From Yinghuangia elevatio (GTDB lineage Bacteria > Actinomycetota > Actinomycetes > Streptomycetales > Streptomycetaceae), in the NCBI RefSeq assembly GCF_040649515.1, contig NZ_JBEZFP010000037.1:1-64000 (forward strand): 64,000 nt of DNA, in the 5' to 3' direction. Position 1 is the first letter of the stretch, and each line of letters begins with the position of its first letter. A program made the position numbers and the translations under genes. Shown here in pieces: positions 25,627 through 35,400 of this stretch. A model generated the notes under the pieces. The model did not search any database and had not been told where the DNA came from. It worked only from the letters and a program-made list of their open reading frames with translations.

Positions 25627-27153
25627 TCAGTTGATCCGGCGCTCCTTGCCGGCCCAGTACGGCTCCCGCAGCCGGAACTTCTGCAGCTTGCCGGTCGCGG
25701 TGCGCGGCAGCGACTCCACGAACTCGACGCGCTTGGGGCACTTGTACCCGGCCAACCGGGTCCGGCAGTGCGCGATCAGTTCCTCCGCCGTGACCCCGTC
25801 GTCCGCGACCACCAGACCGGTGACCAGCTCGCCCCACTTCTCATCGGGAGTGCCGATCACCGCGGCCTCGCGGACCCCGGGATGCGCCGTCAGGGCGTCC
25901 TCGACCTCGATCGACGACACGTTCTCGCCGCCCGAGATGATGACGTCCTTCTTGCGGTCGGTGATCACGAGGTAGCCCTCGTCGTCGAAGTAGCCGCCGT
26001 CGCCCGTGTGGAACCAGTCGCCGGCCTGCGCCTTCGCAGTCTCCTCGGGCTGCTCCCAGTAACCGGCGAGGTTGTGGTTGGACGCGGTCAGCACCTCGCC
26101 GTCGACATCCAGGTCCACGCGTACGCCCAGCGCGGGCACCCCCGCCCGGGCCAGTCGGCGGGCGCGCTCGCCGACCGCCAGGCCGTCCCACTCGGAGCGG
26201 TGCCGGTTGACCGTGACCAGCGGCGACGTCTCGGTGAGGCCGTAGATCTGGATGAACTCCCAGCCCAGTTCCTCGAGGATGCGCTCGATCGTGCGGGTCG
26301 GCGGCGGGGCTCCCGCGCAGATGACCCGGACCCGGTCGCGGCCCGGGATCTCGCCCTCCCAGTCGGCGGCCGCGTCCAGCACGGCGTTGACGACGGCCGG
26401 CGCCGCGCACATCAGGGTGACGCCGTGGCGCTCCACGCGGCGCAGGATCTCCGCGCCGTCGACCTGGCGCAGCACGATGTGCCGACCGCCCATGCCGGTC
26501 ACGCCGTACGGCATCCCCCAGCCGTTCGCATGGAACATCGGCAGGGTGTGCAGGTACACGTCGCGGTCGCCGATCCCCGCGTGCAGCGCGAACGTCGTGG
26601 CGTTGAGCCACAGATTGCGGTGCGTGAGCTGGACGCCCTTGGGCCGCGCGGTCGTCCCCGAGGTGTAGTTGACGGTGGCCGTAGCGGACTCGTCGGGCTC
26701 ACTCCACGGCCGCGGCTCGACCCCGGGCAGGTACAGCGCGTCGTCGTCGCCGAGGACGAACTTGTGGGGCACGTCCAGGCCGTCCAGGACACCCGTGCAG
26801 GACGGGTCGGCGTACACGACGGACGCGCCCGAGTGGCCCACGATGTACTCGATCTCCGGGCGCGTCAGCCGGAAGTTGATCGGCACCAGCACGCGCCCCC
26901 ACCCGGAGACGCCGAAGAACGAGGTGAACAGCCGTGCCGCGTTCTGCGACACCACCGCGACGCGCCCGCCCTCGGGCACGCCCAACGCGTCCAGCCGGGC
27001 GGCCTGCGCGGCCGCCAGCTCGCCCACCCGGCGGTAGTCGAGCTCCCCGAGCGAGGGACCGGGCTGGTCCGGCTCGTCCACCACGGCGACGCGGTCCGGG
27101 TAGACCTGTACGGCGCGGTCGAGGAAGTCGCGGACGGTCAGCGGGTACTGCAC
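25627..27153 (-). CDS. Fatty-acyl-CoA synthetase-like AMP-binding enzyme
   Basis: A 508-residue adenylate-forming ligase that activates a carboxylic acid to its CoA thioester via acyl-AMP. The P-loop motif is YTSGTTARPKG, the adenine motif IQIYGLTETSP, the hinge ITDRKKDVIISGGENV and the catalytic Lys lies in RTATGKLQKF near the C terminus. Medium or long fatty acid and aromatic acid ligases both look like this. Its operon partners are not obvious; the downstream SDR gene is 51 bp away on the same strand. Confidence 0.93.
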   Translation of the reverse strand: MQYPLTVRDFLDRAVQVYPDRVAVVDEPDQPGPSLGELDYRRVGELAAAQAARLDALGVPEGGRVAVVSQNAARLFTSFFGVSGWGRVLVPINFRLTRPEIEYIVGHSGASVVYADPSCTGVLDGLDVPHKFVLGDDDALYLPGVEPRPWSEPDESATATVNYTSGTTARPKGVQLTHRNLWLNATTFALHAGIGDRDVYLHTLPMFHANGWGMPYGVTGMGGRHIVLRQVDGAEILRRVERHGVTLMCAAPAVVNAVLDAAADWEGEIPGRDRVRVICAGAPPPTRTIERILEELGWEFIQIYGLTETSPLVTVNRHRSEWDGLAVGERARRLARAGVPALGVRVDLDVDGEVLTASNHNLAGYWEQPEETAKAQAGDWFHTGDGGYFDDEGYLVITDRKKDVIISGGENVSSIEVEDALTAHPGVREAAVIGTPDEKWGELVTGLVVADDGVTAEELIAHCRTRLAGYKCPKRVEFVESLPRTATGKLQKFRLREPYWAGKERRIN

Positions 27154-27272
27154 GGCGGTACCTCCGGTGCGTCAATCGGCGTCGGCACCCGCAGAGTATG
27201 GCGCACCGGACCGGGGTCCGTCGCCGACCACGGGCACCCGTTCGGCCTACCCGTCCGGCCCGCCCGTACGCC

Positions 27273-28073
27273 TCACCGCCAGGCGGGAACGGCCAGTTCC
27301 GCACGCATGCGCGCCACGGTCTCGTCCGGCACGCCCAACCCCTCGCGCAGGTACCCGTCCACGCCGCCCCACGTCGTGTCCATCGCGTCCAGCGCGGCGT
27401 CCAGGTAGGCGCCGTGCACCTCGATGATGGCGTCGGCGATCCCGGGGTCGCCTCCGGCGGCCGTGAACTCGTCGCGGAACGGCGCGAACCCCACCCGCAC
27501 CGCCGGGTTGACGGCCAGGAACTCGTCGCGCACGACGCCGCGGTCGGCACCCAGCGCCATCAGCACCAGCGCCGCACCCCAGCCCGTACGGTCCTTGCCT
27601 GCCGTGCAGTGGAACAGCACCGGCCGCGCGTCCGCCACCGCCAGCACGAGCGCCCGGTACGCCTCCCGGGCCCGCGCCGACAGCACCATGCGCCGGTACG
27701 TCGCCGCGAACATTTCCGTCGCCCGGCCTCCGCCGAGTTCCCGCTCGGCCCGCCCGGGATCGGCGAGCAGGGCGTGCAGGCGGGCCGGCGCGACCTCAGG
27801 GTCGTCGCCGAGCACGTCCTCGACCAGCAAATGCGCGGTGCCCGGCACCCGGTCCGGCTCCGCCTCGCGCTCCTCGGCGGTCCGCAGGTCGACCACCGTG
27901 CGCAGGCCCAGGGCGACCACGTGCGGGTCCGCCGTCGGATCGAAGTGGCTGAACTGCCCCGAGCGGAACAGCACGCCGGGCGCCACCTGCCGCCCGTCCG
28001 CCAGAGTGACGCCGCCCAGATCGCGGAGGTTGCCCACGGTCGCGGCCGGAACCGCCGTCGCGGTGGTCGTCAT
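27273..28073 (-). CDS. Tyrosine/serine phosphatase, PtpB-like
   Basis: A 266-residue phosphatase with the P-loop HCTAGKDRTG (C156, R162), the N-terminal NLRDLGG and FRSGQ motifs of the Y_phosphatase3 family, and the mid-domain VVDLRTAEERE. This family (Mycobacterium PtpB, Listeria LipA) dephosphorylates phosphotyrosine or phosphoinositides. There is no signal peptide. The ATG at 28073 gives a natural N terminus; 29 bp separates it from the small DUF1049 gene upstream. Confidence 0.9.
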   Translation of the reverse strand: MTTTATAVPAATVGNLRDLGGVTLADGRQVAPGVLFRSGQFSHFDPTADPHVVALGLRTVVDLRTAEEREAEPDRVPGTAHLLVEDVLGDDPEVAPARLHALLADPGRAERELGGGRATEMFAATYRRMVLSARAREAYRALVLAVADARPVLFHCTAGKDRTGWGAALVLMALGADRGVVRDEFLAVNPAVRVGFAPFRDEFTAAGGDPGIADAIIEVHGAYLDAALDAMDTTWGGVDGYLREGLGVPDETVARMRAELAVPAWR

Positions 28074-28102
28074 GACGCCTGCCTCGCGGTCCGGCGGGAC
28101 CC

Positions 28103-28342
28103 TCACCGGGCCCTGCGGTTGCGGCCGACCAGCCACACGGTGATCCCGCCCACCACGAACGCGCCCGCGAGCACCAGCCACAGCGGGGCCTCGACCTCGG
28201 GGACCCAGAACCGGATCGTCGTGGACTCGGTGTTGGCCGCGATGAACCACAGGCTCAGGACGAGGATCACGACCGTGCCGATCTGACGCGCCGTGATCCG
28301 CCGGTCCCGACCGTCGGCAACCTTCGGGTTGTTCTTCGCCAT
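28103..28342 (-). CDS. DUF1049/LapA-like small membrane protein
   Basis: A 79-residue protein with two hydrophobic segments (IGTVVILVLSLWFIAANTE and LWLVLAGAFVVGGITVWLVG) and the short FWVPEVEAPLW loop between them, as in DUF1049 (LapA_dom) proteins. It probably sits in the plasma membrane. Function in actinomycetes is unknown. It is likely co-transcribed with the phosphatase gene. Confidence 0.82.
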   Translation of the reverse strand: MAKNNPKVADGRDRRITARQIGTVVILVLSLWFIAANTESTTIRFWVPEVEAPLWLVLAGAFVVGGITVWLVGRNRRAR

Positions 28343-28481
28343 GCTTCGGATGCTAAGCCGCTCAAGGCCCTTCGGCCTGCGCAGCGGGCCGTATGGGCGG
28401 CGCGTCGCCGGGGCGCGCCCACGGACGGGTCAATCGAGCGTCCCGGCGCGTCGTCGCGGTGCGGGCGGCGAGAATGATGCG

Positions 28482-29377
28482 ATGACAGAGACACCAACCA
28501 TGTCCCAAACGCCCGACGCCGTCGCCCACGAGGCGATCCGACGGGTGGGCGTCGTCGGGTCCGGCCTGATGGGATCCGGCATCGCCGAGGTCTGCGCCCG
28601 GGCCGGCCTTGACGTCGTGGTCCGCGAGGTGAACCCCGAAGCGGCCCGGGCCGGCGAGCACCGCGTGACCTCGTCCCTCGACCGTGCGGTACGCCGCGGC
28701 AAGCTCGCCGAGGAGGAGCGCGACGCCGCCGTACGCCGCCTCCGGTTCACCACCGACCTGGCCGAACTGGCCGACCGCGACCTCGTGGTCGAGGCCATCG
28801 CCGAGGACGAGGGCGCCAAGGCCGAGCTGTTCGCCGCACTCGACAAGACCGTCACCCGCGACGACGCGATCCTCGCGTCCAACACCTCGTCCATCCCGAT
28901 CATGAAGCTCGGCATGGCCACCGGACGCCCCGAAACGGTCGTCGGCGTGCACTTCTTCAACCCCGTACCGGTGCTCGACCTGGTCGAGCTGGTGCCGTCG
29001 CTGCTCACCGCGGAACAAACGCTGGTCCGTGCCGAGGAGTTCGTCGACGGCTCACTGGGCAAGCACGTCATCCGGTCCAAGGACCGCGCGGGCTTCGTCG
29101 TCAACGCGCTGCTGGTGCCGTACCTGCTGTCCGCGATCCGCATGCTGGAGTCGGGATTCGCGTCGCCCGAGGACATCGACTCGGGCATGGAACTGGGCTG
29201 CGCGCACCCGATGGGCCCGCTGCGCCTCGCCGACCTGATCGGCCTCGACACCCTCGCGGCCATCGCGGCGTCGATGTACGAGGAGTTCAAGGAGCCGCTG
29301 CACTCCGCGCCGCCGCTCCTGCTGCGCATGGTCGACGCCGGTCTCCTCGGCCGCAAGTCCGGGCGCGGGTTCCACAA

Positions 29378-29387
<10 letters not shown>
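28482..29387 (+). CDS. 3-hydroxybutyryl-CoA dehydrogenase
   Basis: A 301-residue NAD(P)-dependent 3-hydroxyacyl-CoA dehydrogenase (Hbd/FadB2 type). The dinucleotide motif is VGVVGSGLMGSGIAE (22-36); the catalytic-site stretch SNTSSIPI and VGVHFFNPVPVLDLVEL is intact, and the C-terminal domain ends GRKSGRGFHNYA. It oxidises 3-hydroxyacyl-CoA or reduces acetoacetyl-CoA in fatty-acid or butyrate metabolism. An alternative ATG lies six codons in. Confidence 0.94.
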
Positions 29388-29503
<116 letters not shown>

Positions 29504-29586
29504 GGCGCCTCGCGGTGGACGCGGGGCGCCACCCTGCCATGCGGGCGTACGCGTCGCGGCGCCCCGCGTCGTATCCGCCTTGCGCG

Positions 29587-29769
29587 TCAGTGCACTTGGT
29601 ACTGTCCGACGTGTGCGGGCAGCGGCCACCAGTTGTCCATGCGGGCGGCGATGACGCGGGCGTCCGCGACGCCCGCGCGCGGCTTGCAGGTCAGCGGCGG
29701 CGCGGGGGGGAACAGCTTGGGGGGAGACGGTGTCCACGGGCGCAGGGGCCCGCCCATACCGAGGATCAT
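29587..29769 (-). CDS. Possible small Pro-rich protein
   Basis: A 60-residue frame starting MILGMGGPLRPWTPSPPKLF and ending DNWWPLPAHVGQYQVH. Third codon positions are almost all G or C, as in real genes here, but no family is recognised and the ribosome binding site is weak. In-frame starts up to 29847 exist. It could be the tail of a lost secreted protein. Confidence 0.35.
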   Translation of the reverse strand: MILGMGGPLRPWTPSPPKLFPPAPPLTCKPRAGVADARVIAARMDNWWPLPAHVGQYQVH

Positions 29770-30025
29770 CGTGGCCCCCACGCGTCGGGCACGGTGCGGA
29801 GGCCATTCGACACGCCCCTGACGATAGGCAACGCAATGCCGATTCACAACCGATCTTAGGCACTACAGTGCCTCTTCCTGGGTATTGATGTCACCGGCGT
29901 GCCGCAACGCGACGGTCCGGGCAACCGGTCGTCAGGACGGTCTGCGATTCTGAAGCACTGGTCATACCGGTCTCAACGCCCGTCGCGGGACCGGCTGTTG
30001 TGTCGTACGGCGAGGGAGAGCGCGG

Positions 30026-30796
30026 ATGACGGCCGAGGAGCCGAGGCCGGACTGGGCGTTCCTCGGGGCGTGCGTCCGCAGGGACCGGCGGGCCCGCCGC
30101 TGGACCCAGGAGGAACTGGCCGAGCGGGCCGGCCTGGCGCTGCGCACGATCGGCAAGTACGAGCGCGGGGAAGGGCCGACGGGCGACGCGGTGCCTTCCG
30201 GGTGCTTCGCCGTCGGTCGCGCCCTGGGCTGGCGGCGCGGAACCGTCGAGGAGTACCTCTTCGGACCGGAGCCGGGCATGGTCGGCACCGGGCCGGCGGC
30301 GACCGATTCGACGGCCGCCGACTCGACGCCGACCGGTATGAGCGAGGCGCGCGGGATCGGCGCCGAAGAGCTGGTGGCGGCGTACCGCGGCGTGCAGGAC
30401 TTCATGGTGCTCGCCGTCGAACTCGGCGCGCCCGCCCCCTCGGTGCGCCGCTTCTCGGACGCCGCGGGCGACCTGCTCGAGGCCGCCACCGCGGGGTCCG
30501 GCATCGGTGCCGCACACGGCCTCGCCGCGAACAGCCCCGCGGGCGGCCCACCCACGGACGACGACGCCGTACGGGCCCTCGCGGCGACCGCCGACCTGCC
30601 CGACGTGCCGCGTACGCTGTCCGGCCGGGAGGTCGGCGGGAGGTCGGCGGACGCGCGTACCGAGGTGTCCGGCGACCCCGAGGTCACCGGCGAGGACGCC
30701 GCCGCAGCCGTACCGCACTCGCGGCGTCGCTCGCCCGCCGATCCGCACGCGCGCCCGTCGTCGGCAACCACCACGAGCCGCCGAAGCGACCTGTGA
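30026..30796 (+). CDS. XRE-family helix-turn-helix regulator
   Basis: A 256-residue protein with an N-terminal XRE HTH (residues 15-50: RRWTQEELAERAGLALRTIGKYERGEGP) and a long, poorly ordered Ala/Gly/Asp-rich C terminus without a recognised ligand domain. GGAGAG precedes the ATG. Its last 113 bases overlap, antisense, the end of the next XRE gene, so one of the two C termini may be shifted from the ancestral one. Targets unknown. Confidence 0.75.
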   Translation: MTAEEPRPDWAFLGACVRRDRRARRWTQEELAERAGLALRTIGKYERGEGPTGDAVPSGCFAVGRALGWRRGTVEEYLFGPEPGMVGTGPAATDSTAADSTPTGMSEARGIGAEELVAAYRGVQDFMVLAVELGAPAPSVRRFSDAAGDLLEAATAGSGIGAAHGLAANSPAGGPPTDDDAVRALAATADLPDVPRTLSGREVGGRSADARTEVSGDPEVTGEDAAAAVPHSRRRSPADPHARPSSATTTSRRSDL

Positions 30797-31634
30797 CCTG
30801 CATGGGGTCGCCGCCCTCGGCGGGCACCGGCACGATGTCGACCACCTGGAAGTCGGTCCGCGCCGCCGCGAGGAACGGGTCCGCGACCATGGTGTGCACG
30901 CGGTAGTGCTGCACGTGGTCCGGATCGTGCCACGGGTGGTCCGGGTCCTTGTCCCACAGCGCCGCCATCACGTACGTCCCGGCGCCGGTGCGGCGTTCGC
31001 GTGCCGGGATCACCGGCCACCGCTCGCGCCACAGCGGATGGAAGTCCGACAGGTACTCCACCACCGCGTCGAACTTCGGCCTGCATTCCGCGTGGTCCCA
31101 GTGCCGGAGCATGACCGCCTTGTAGCTGGCCATGACGGCCTCCAGATGCGGCCGCACCCGCGACGCCGGGATCACGTGCCGGCGGTGCTCCGTCAACTGC
31201 ATGACGATCGCGTTGTGTGTGACGCCGCCCGGGTGGTCGGGCCCCACCAGCGGGGAAACCCACGTGCCCGCCGCGTCGTTGCTCACCACGATCTCGCCGG
31301 AGGGGCCGCTCACGTACGTCGGGGTGACCTTGGCGCGCACGTAGTCGACCAGGCCCGGCAGCGACGCCGGGACGTCGCCGCACGCCATCGGGGGAGGCGG
31401 CAGCCGGGCCGCGCCCGCCAGCGCGGTGGTCTCCTCACGGGTGAGTCCGAGGTCCGCGATGATCTGCCGCAGCGACTCCGCGGTGAGCGGCCGGCGGCCC
31501 TTCTCGTACTCGCGGTACGACGCCAGCCCTATCGTCCGCTCGGCGTCGCTCGGCCGCAGCCCCCGGGAGGCCCGCAGCTGACTCAGCAGCACAGCCGCGG
31601 GGGGCAGTTCGCGGCGGCCGTCAGGTCGGTCCAA
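30684..31634 (-). CDS. MmyB-like XRE regulator
   Basis: A 316-residue regulator with an HTH at about 10-65 (LLSQLRASRGLRPSDAERTIG, SYREYEKGRRPLTAESLRQI) and a C-terminal MmyB/MLTR-type ligand-binding PAS-like domain (SNDAAGTWVSPLVG, MLRHWDHAECRPKF, TYVMAALWDKDPDHPWHDPD, HTMVADPFLAAA). Many streptomycetes carry such regulators next to the oxidoreductase they control, often fatty-acid responsive. The start is TTG with GAAGG six bases before; no in-frame ATG fits. The final 30 Arg-rich residues overlap the convergent gene. Confidence 0.83.
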   Translation of the reverse strand: MDRPDGRRELPPAAVLLSQLRASRGLRPSDAERTIGLASYREYEKGRRPLTAESLRQIIADLGLTREETTALAGAARLPPPPMACGDVPASLPGLVDYVRAKVTPTYVSGPSGEIVVSNDAAGTWVSPLVGPDHPGGVTHNAIVMQLTEHRRHVIPASRVRPHLEAVMASYKAVMLRHWDHAECRPKFDAVVEYLSDFHPLWRERWPVIPARERRTGAGTYVMAALWDKDPDHPWHDPDHVQHYRVHTMVADPFLAAARTDFQVVDIVPVPAEGGDPMQVTGRFGGSWWLPTTGARADRRASDAASAVRLRRRPRR

Positions 31635-31792
31635 GACGCACCTTCATCGGTTGCACGTCGGAGGGAGCCCCGGGCCCCGATCGCGCCCGAGGGTCCCCTC
31701 GCGGTCAGGGCCCGGGGCAGGGGGGACGGGAACACCCGGGAGACGGGAACACCCCGGCGGAGTCGGCCGGGACGACCGGCGGATCACCGGTG

Positions 31793-31813
31793 ACCGCACA
31801 TTGACTGTGCGGT
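31793..31813. promoter_or_regulatory. Dyad ACCGCACA-N5-TGTGCGGT
   Basis: Perfect 8-bp arms around TTGAC in the divergent region between the MmyB-like and ImmA-like genes; the spacer could double as a -35 element. Two GACGGGAACACCC direct repeats lie nearby at 31725 and 31742. Confidence 0.45.
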
Positions 31814-31927
31814 TGCGCGGGGGGTTCTTCCTTGTGACGATGATCAGCCCGGACGCCCACCGCCAAGGGCGTTCCGGGACGGTCGGCGGCACGGGGCACG
31901 GCGGTGGTGTGGGGGATGGTGTGGGGG

Positions 31928-32374
31928 ATGTACGACCCGGTGGACGAATTGCGTGGACTCGGCGTGCACGTACGCAGAACGGACCTCCGGACGGCGTGGG
32001 CGATCTGGGTTCCGGACAAGAGCGCGGTCGTCGTGGCGGCCGGCCTCACCCGTGTGCAGGAACGCTGCATCCTGGCACACCAGGTGCAGCACCTCATCAC
32101 GCCCGAGCCGCCCTATGCCGATGCCGGTGCCGACGCGGTGGAGCGGGAGCGCCTCGCCGACCTCGGCGCCGCCGAGCGGCTCGTCGACGGACGCTCCGTA
32201 CGCAAGCTCCTGACCGTCGCTCCCGGCGCCGACCGCGCGGCCGAGGCACTCGGGGTCACCCGCCGGGTGCTCGACACGTGGCTCCACGCCCACTACCGGA
32301 GCAAGGGCGAGCCGACCCCCTGGCCGGCGGCCGAGCGCGATCCCCGGTGCGCGGTGGCTACGTTGCGCCCGTGA
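31928..32374 (+). CDS. ImmA/IrrE-like protein with altered active site
   Basis: A 148-residue protein resembling the ImmA/IrrE metallopeptidases encoded with phage-type or XRE regulators. The helix that should carry HExxH reads RCILAHQVQHLI: both histidines stay, but the catalytic Glu is Gln, and the hydrophobic partner region is PEPPYADAGADAVERERLAD with possible third-ligand acids. It should still bind metal, but may not cleave. Starts at 31904 (GTG), 31916 (ATG) and 31928 (ATG) are possible because of a duplicated GGTGTGGGGGAT. It is divergent from an XRE regulator, the usual partner of this family. Confidence 0.7.
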   Translation: MYDPVDELRGLGVHVRRTDLRTAWAIWVPDKSAVVVAAGLTRVQERCILAHQVQHLITPEPPYADAGADAVERERLADLGAAERLVDGRSVRKLLTVAPGADRAAEALGVTRRVLDTWLHAHYRSKGEPTPWPAAERDPRCAVATLRP

Positions 32375-32394
32375 ACCGGGCCCCGGGACCGCCC

Positions 32395-32436
32395 GTGCAC
32401 CGCCCGCGGTTCACCCGTGAACCGCGGGCGGTGCAC
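32395..32436. terminator. 42-bp palindrome, 20-bp perfect arms
   Basis: Perfect 20-bp inverted repeats separated by only two bases (arm 1 32395-32414, arm 2 32417-32436) in the 100-bp gap between two convergent genes. It would form a very stable RNA hairpin on either strand and can extrude as a cruciform. Confidence 0.8.
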
Positions 32437-32477
32437 CGCTCTCCTGTGCCGCCGGTTGAACCGCCGCGAACCGCCGG

Positions 32478-35400
32478 TCAGGCGCCTCCGGCCGCGGCCA
32501 GGGAATCCTGGAGCTTCACGGCGGCCGCGGTCTCCCCGGCGTACTTGCCGGGGTTCTCCGCGGTCAACTGCCGGTACAGCACCACCGATTCCTGTACGGC
32601 GGCCAGTGCCTCGGCCCGCTTGCCGGCGTCGTTGAGCAACACCGCGGTGAGGTACATGCTTTGCGCCAGCAGCGACCGGTACACCGGATCGGCGGCGGCC
32701 AGCGCGCGGTACATCTCGCGGGCCTCCCGCCACGCCTCCGCGGCCTCGGCCGAGCGTCCCGCCGCGCGCAGCCGCGAGCCCACGTTGCCCAGCGCCCACG
32801 CGGTGTTCGGCTCGTCGCCCAACGCCCGGTACAGCGCCACGGCCTCCCGTGACGGGGCCTCCGACTCGCCGTGCCGGCCCGCCTGTTGCAGCGACATGCC
32901 GAGGAACACCAGTGTCATCGCCAGCGACGACCGGTACCGCGGGTCCCCGGCCGCGAGTTCCCGGTACGCCTCGACCGTCCCGCGCTGCTCGTCCACCGCC
33001 TCCGTGTACCGCCGCGCGTCGCGGTACAGCGCGGCGAGGTTCCCCATCGCCCAGGCCACCTGCGCCGCGTCGCCGAGCGTGCGGTACTCGGCCACACCCT
33101 CCCGTCCGGCGGCGATGCCCTCGTCGTACCGCCCGCCGCGCGTGGAGTACACGCCGAGCATCACCAAGGTCTGGGCCAGCGCGCTGCGGTACGGCGCCGA
33201 CAACGCGGTCAACTGCCGGTAGCCGTCGAGGGCCTGCGTCTGCACGGCCACCGCCTCGTCGTGGCGCCCGGCCACACTCAGGTCCGAGGCCCGCATCCGG
33301 AACGCGTTGGCCAGCATGTCCATCCCCGGGTAGTCCGCGGGCCGAGGCTCGTAGCCCTCGGTACGCCACAGGTACACGCCGGTCGGCCCGCCCGCGAGCG
33401 AGCGCGTCAGCAGCGTGCGGTCGGACGGCCGGAAAACCGCCAACTCCGCCCTGCCGTCCCGGTCGTAGTCGCCGGGCACCGGGATGTCGCCCGGCCCGCC
33501 CCACGGAACTGTCACCGCGGGCCCGCCCGCGGAGGGCTCGACGTGCCACATGCCGTCCGCGGAGTTCCAGACCACGGTGTCCGCCTTGTGGTCGCCGTCG
33601 AAGTCCGCGCCCGCCGGCATCGGCGGGACGGGCTGCGCGGTCGCCTGCGGAGCCGCGTAGAACGCGTACCGGATGGCGATGTGGAGTGCGGTGAGGCCGT
33701 CCAGTCTGAGATTGCCCTGCGTCTGCGACGTCTTCTCCAGCGCCACATGCCAGGTCGTCGCCGGACTGCGTCCCCAGAACGCGGGTCGCGCGCCCGCGGG
33801 GCCGGGGGCGCCCGGCTCGCGCTTGTCGAAGGTCACCTCGACGGCCGAGGCCAGCGGCTGCCCGCTGATCTCGCGTACCGTGCCGCCGCGCAGCCGGTTC
33901 GTGGCGGGGCCCGCGTGCCGGAGGAACGCGACCACGGACGGGTCGTCCGCGGTCGCGCCGAGCAGCGCGACGTGCACGCGCTCGACCTTCAACTCGGCCC
34001 AATCCGCGGGGAAGTCGTCGAGCCGCACGGTGAACGTCGCCGTCCCGTTGGCGCGCAGCGACTGCAGCACCGCCGGGTCGCTGATGGTGAAGTACCGCGG
34101 CGCATGTTGCAGCGACGCCTGGTAGCCGTCGTAGAAGGAGCGCAGCGCCGCCAGTTCGGGCATCCGGGCCCACGAGTCGAGGTACTGCTTCAGCAGCGGG
34201 ATGATGCGGCTGTCGTCGCCGCGGGCCAGCGGCTGGTACGCGTTCTCGACGTCGTCGGGGTGCACGTAGCCGATGTCGAAGCTGTACGTGGGCGACGTGT
34301 CGCTGGCGAGCGTGAACAGGTCCAGCGCGCGGTGCGCGTAGAAGCCGAACCTGATCAGCACGTCGACGTACGTCTGGGTCTGGGCGACGAGCCTGCGGGA
34401 GATCGAACCAAGCTCGGCGATGTCGGAGGCCCAGTCGGCCTTGAGGTTTTGCAGCCGCTCCAGATCCGCCTTGTTCGCGGCCGCCTTGGCCACCGCCGCC
34501 GCGAGCAGCATGTTCTTCTGGCTGACCTCCAGGATCTGCAGGCCGCGCTGGCGGACCAGGTCGAGCTGCCGGGCGATGATGTCCCGCTCCTGGCTCTCCA
34601 GCTTGCCGTCGATCCGGGTGCGGAACAGGTCCGCGACCGAGCGGCCCGCGTCGACGAACGACTTGCTGGTGTTGACCAGCTCGGCCAACCCGCCGATCTT
34701 GTCCTTCTTGTCCGCCTTGAGCTGGGGGTTGCCCGGGTCCTTCCAGTCCCAGTAGCTGATGAGCTGGTCGCCGTCGGCGGTCTTGCCGGTGTTGACGTCG
34801 AAGCCCTCGACCGCGCCGACGCTCGTCATCATGACGTTGGCGGCGGCCAGGAACGCCACGACGCTCGCCCCGCCGGTATAGACCGCGCTCACGGCGGCGG
34901 CCACCGCGATGGCCGCGCTCAACAGCGGACCCAGGTCGTTGCCCGGCGGGAACTCCATGCGCTTGTCGACGATCTTCTCGCGCACCGCGTCGAGTTGGAC
35001 CCGGGTCTCCTCGATCTGCTGGTCGATCGCGGTGGCCTTGCCCTTCGCGCCCTCCAAGCCGAGCGCGGCGGCCCGGCCCTCCAGGTCCAGCACGCCCGCC
35101 ATGTCGGCGACGTGCGCGAGGTCGGCGGCCAGACGGCTGCTCTTCTGCCCCGCGTCGACCGCGCTCAGCAGCAGGCTCAGGGCGTTGTCGTACAGGCTCT
35201 TGACGATGTCGTCGTAGTCCGTGACGACACCCTCGAACCGTGGGAAGTCCGGCATGATGTCGAAGTCGTACGGCTGCCCGATCGGCGACAGGTTGCTCGC
35301 CACGTAGCGCAGCAGCTCCGCCGCGCGGCCCTGCTCCGGGTACAGCGCCAGCGCCCGCCCGAACTCGTGGGCGGCCAGGTCGCGGTGGGTGCCGCGCTCG

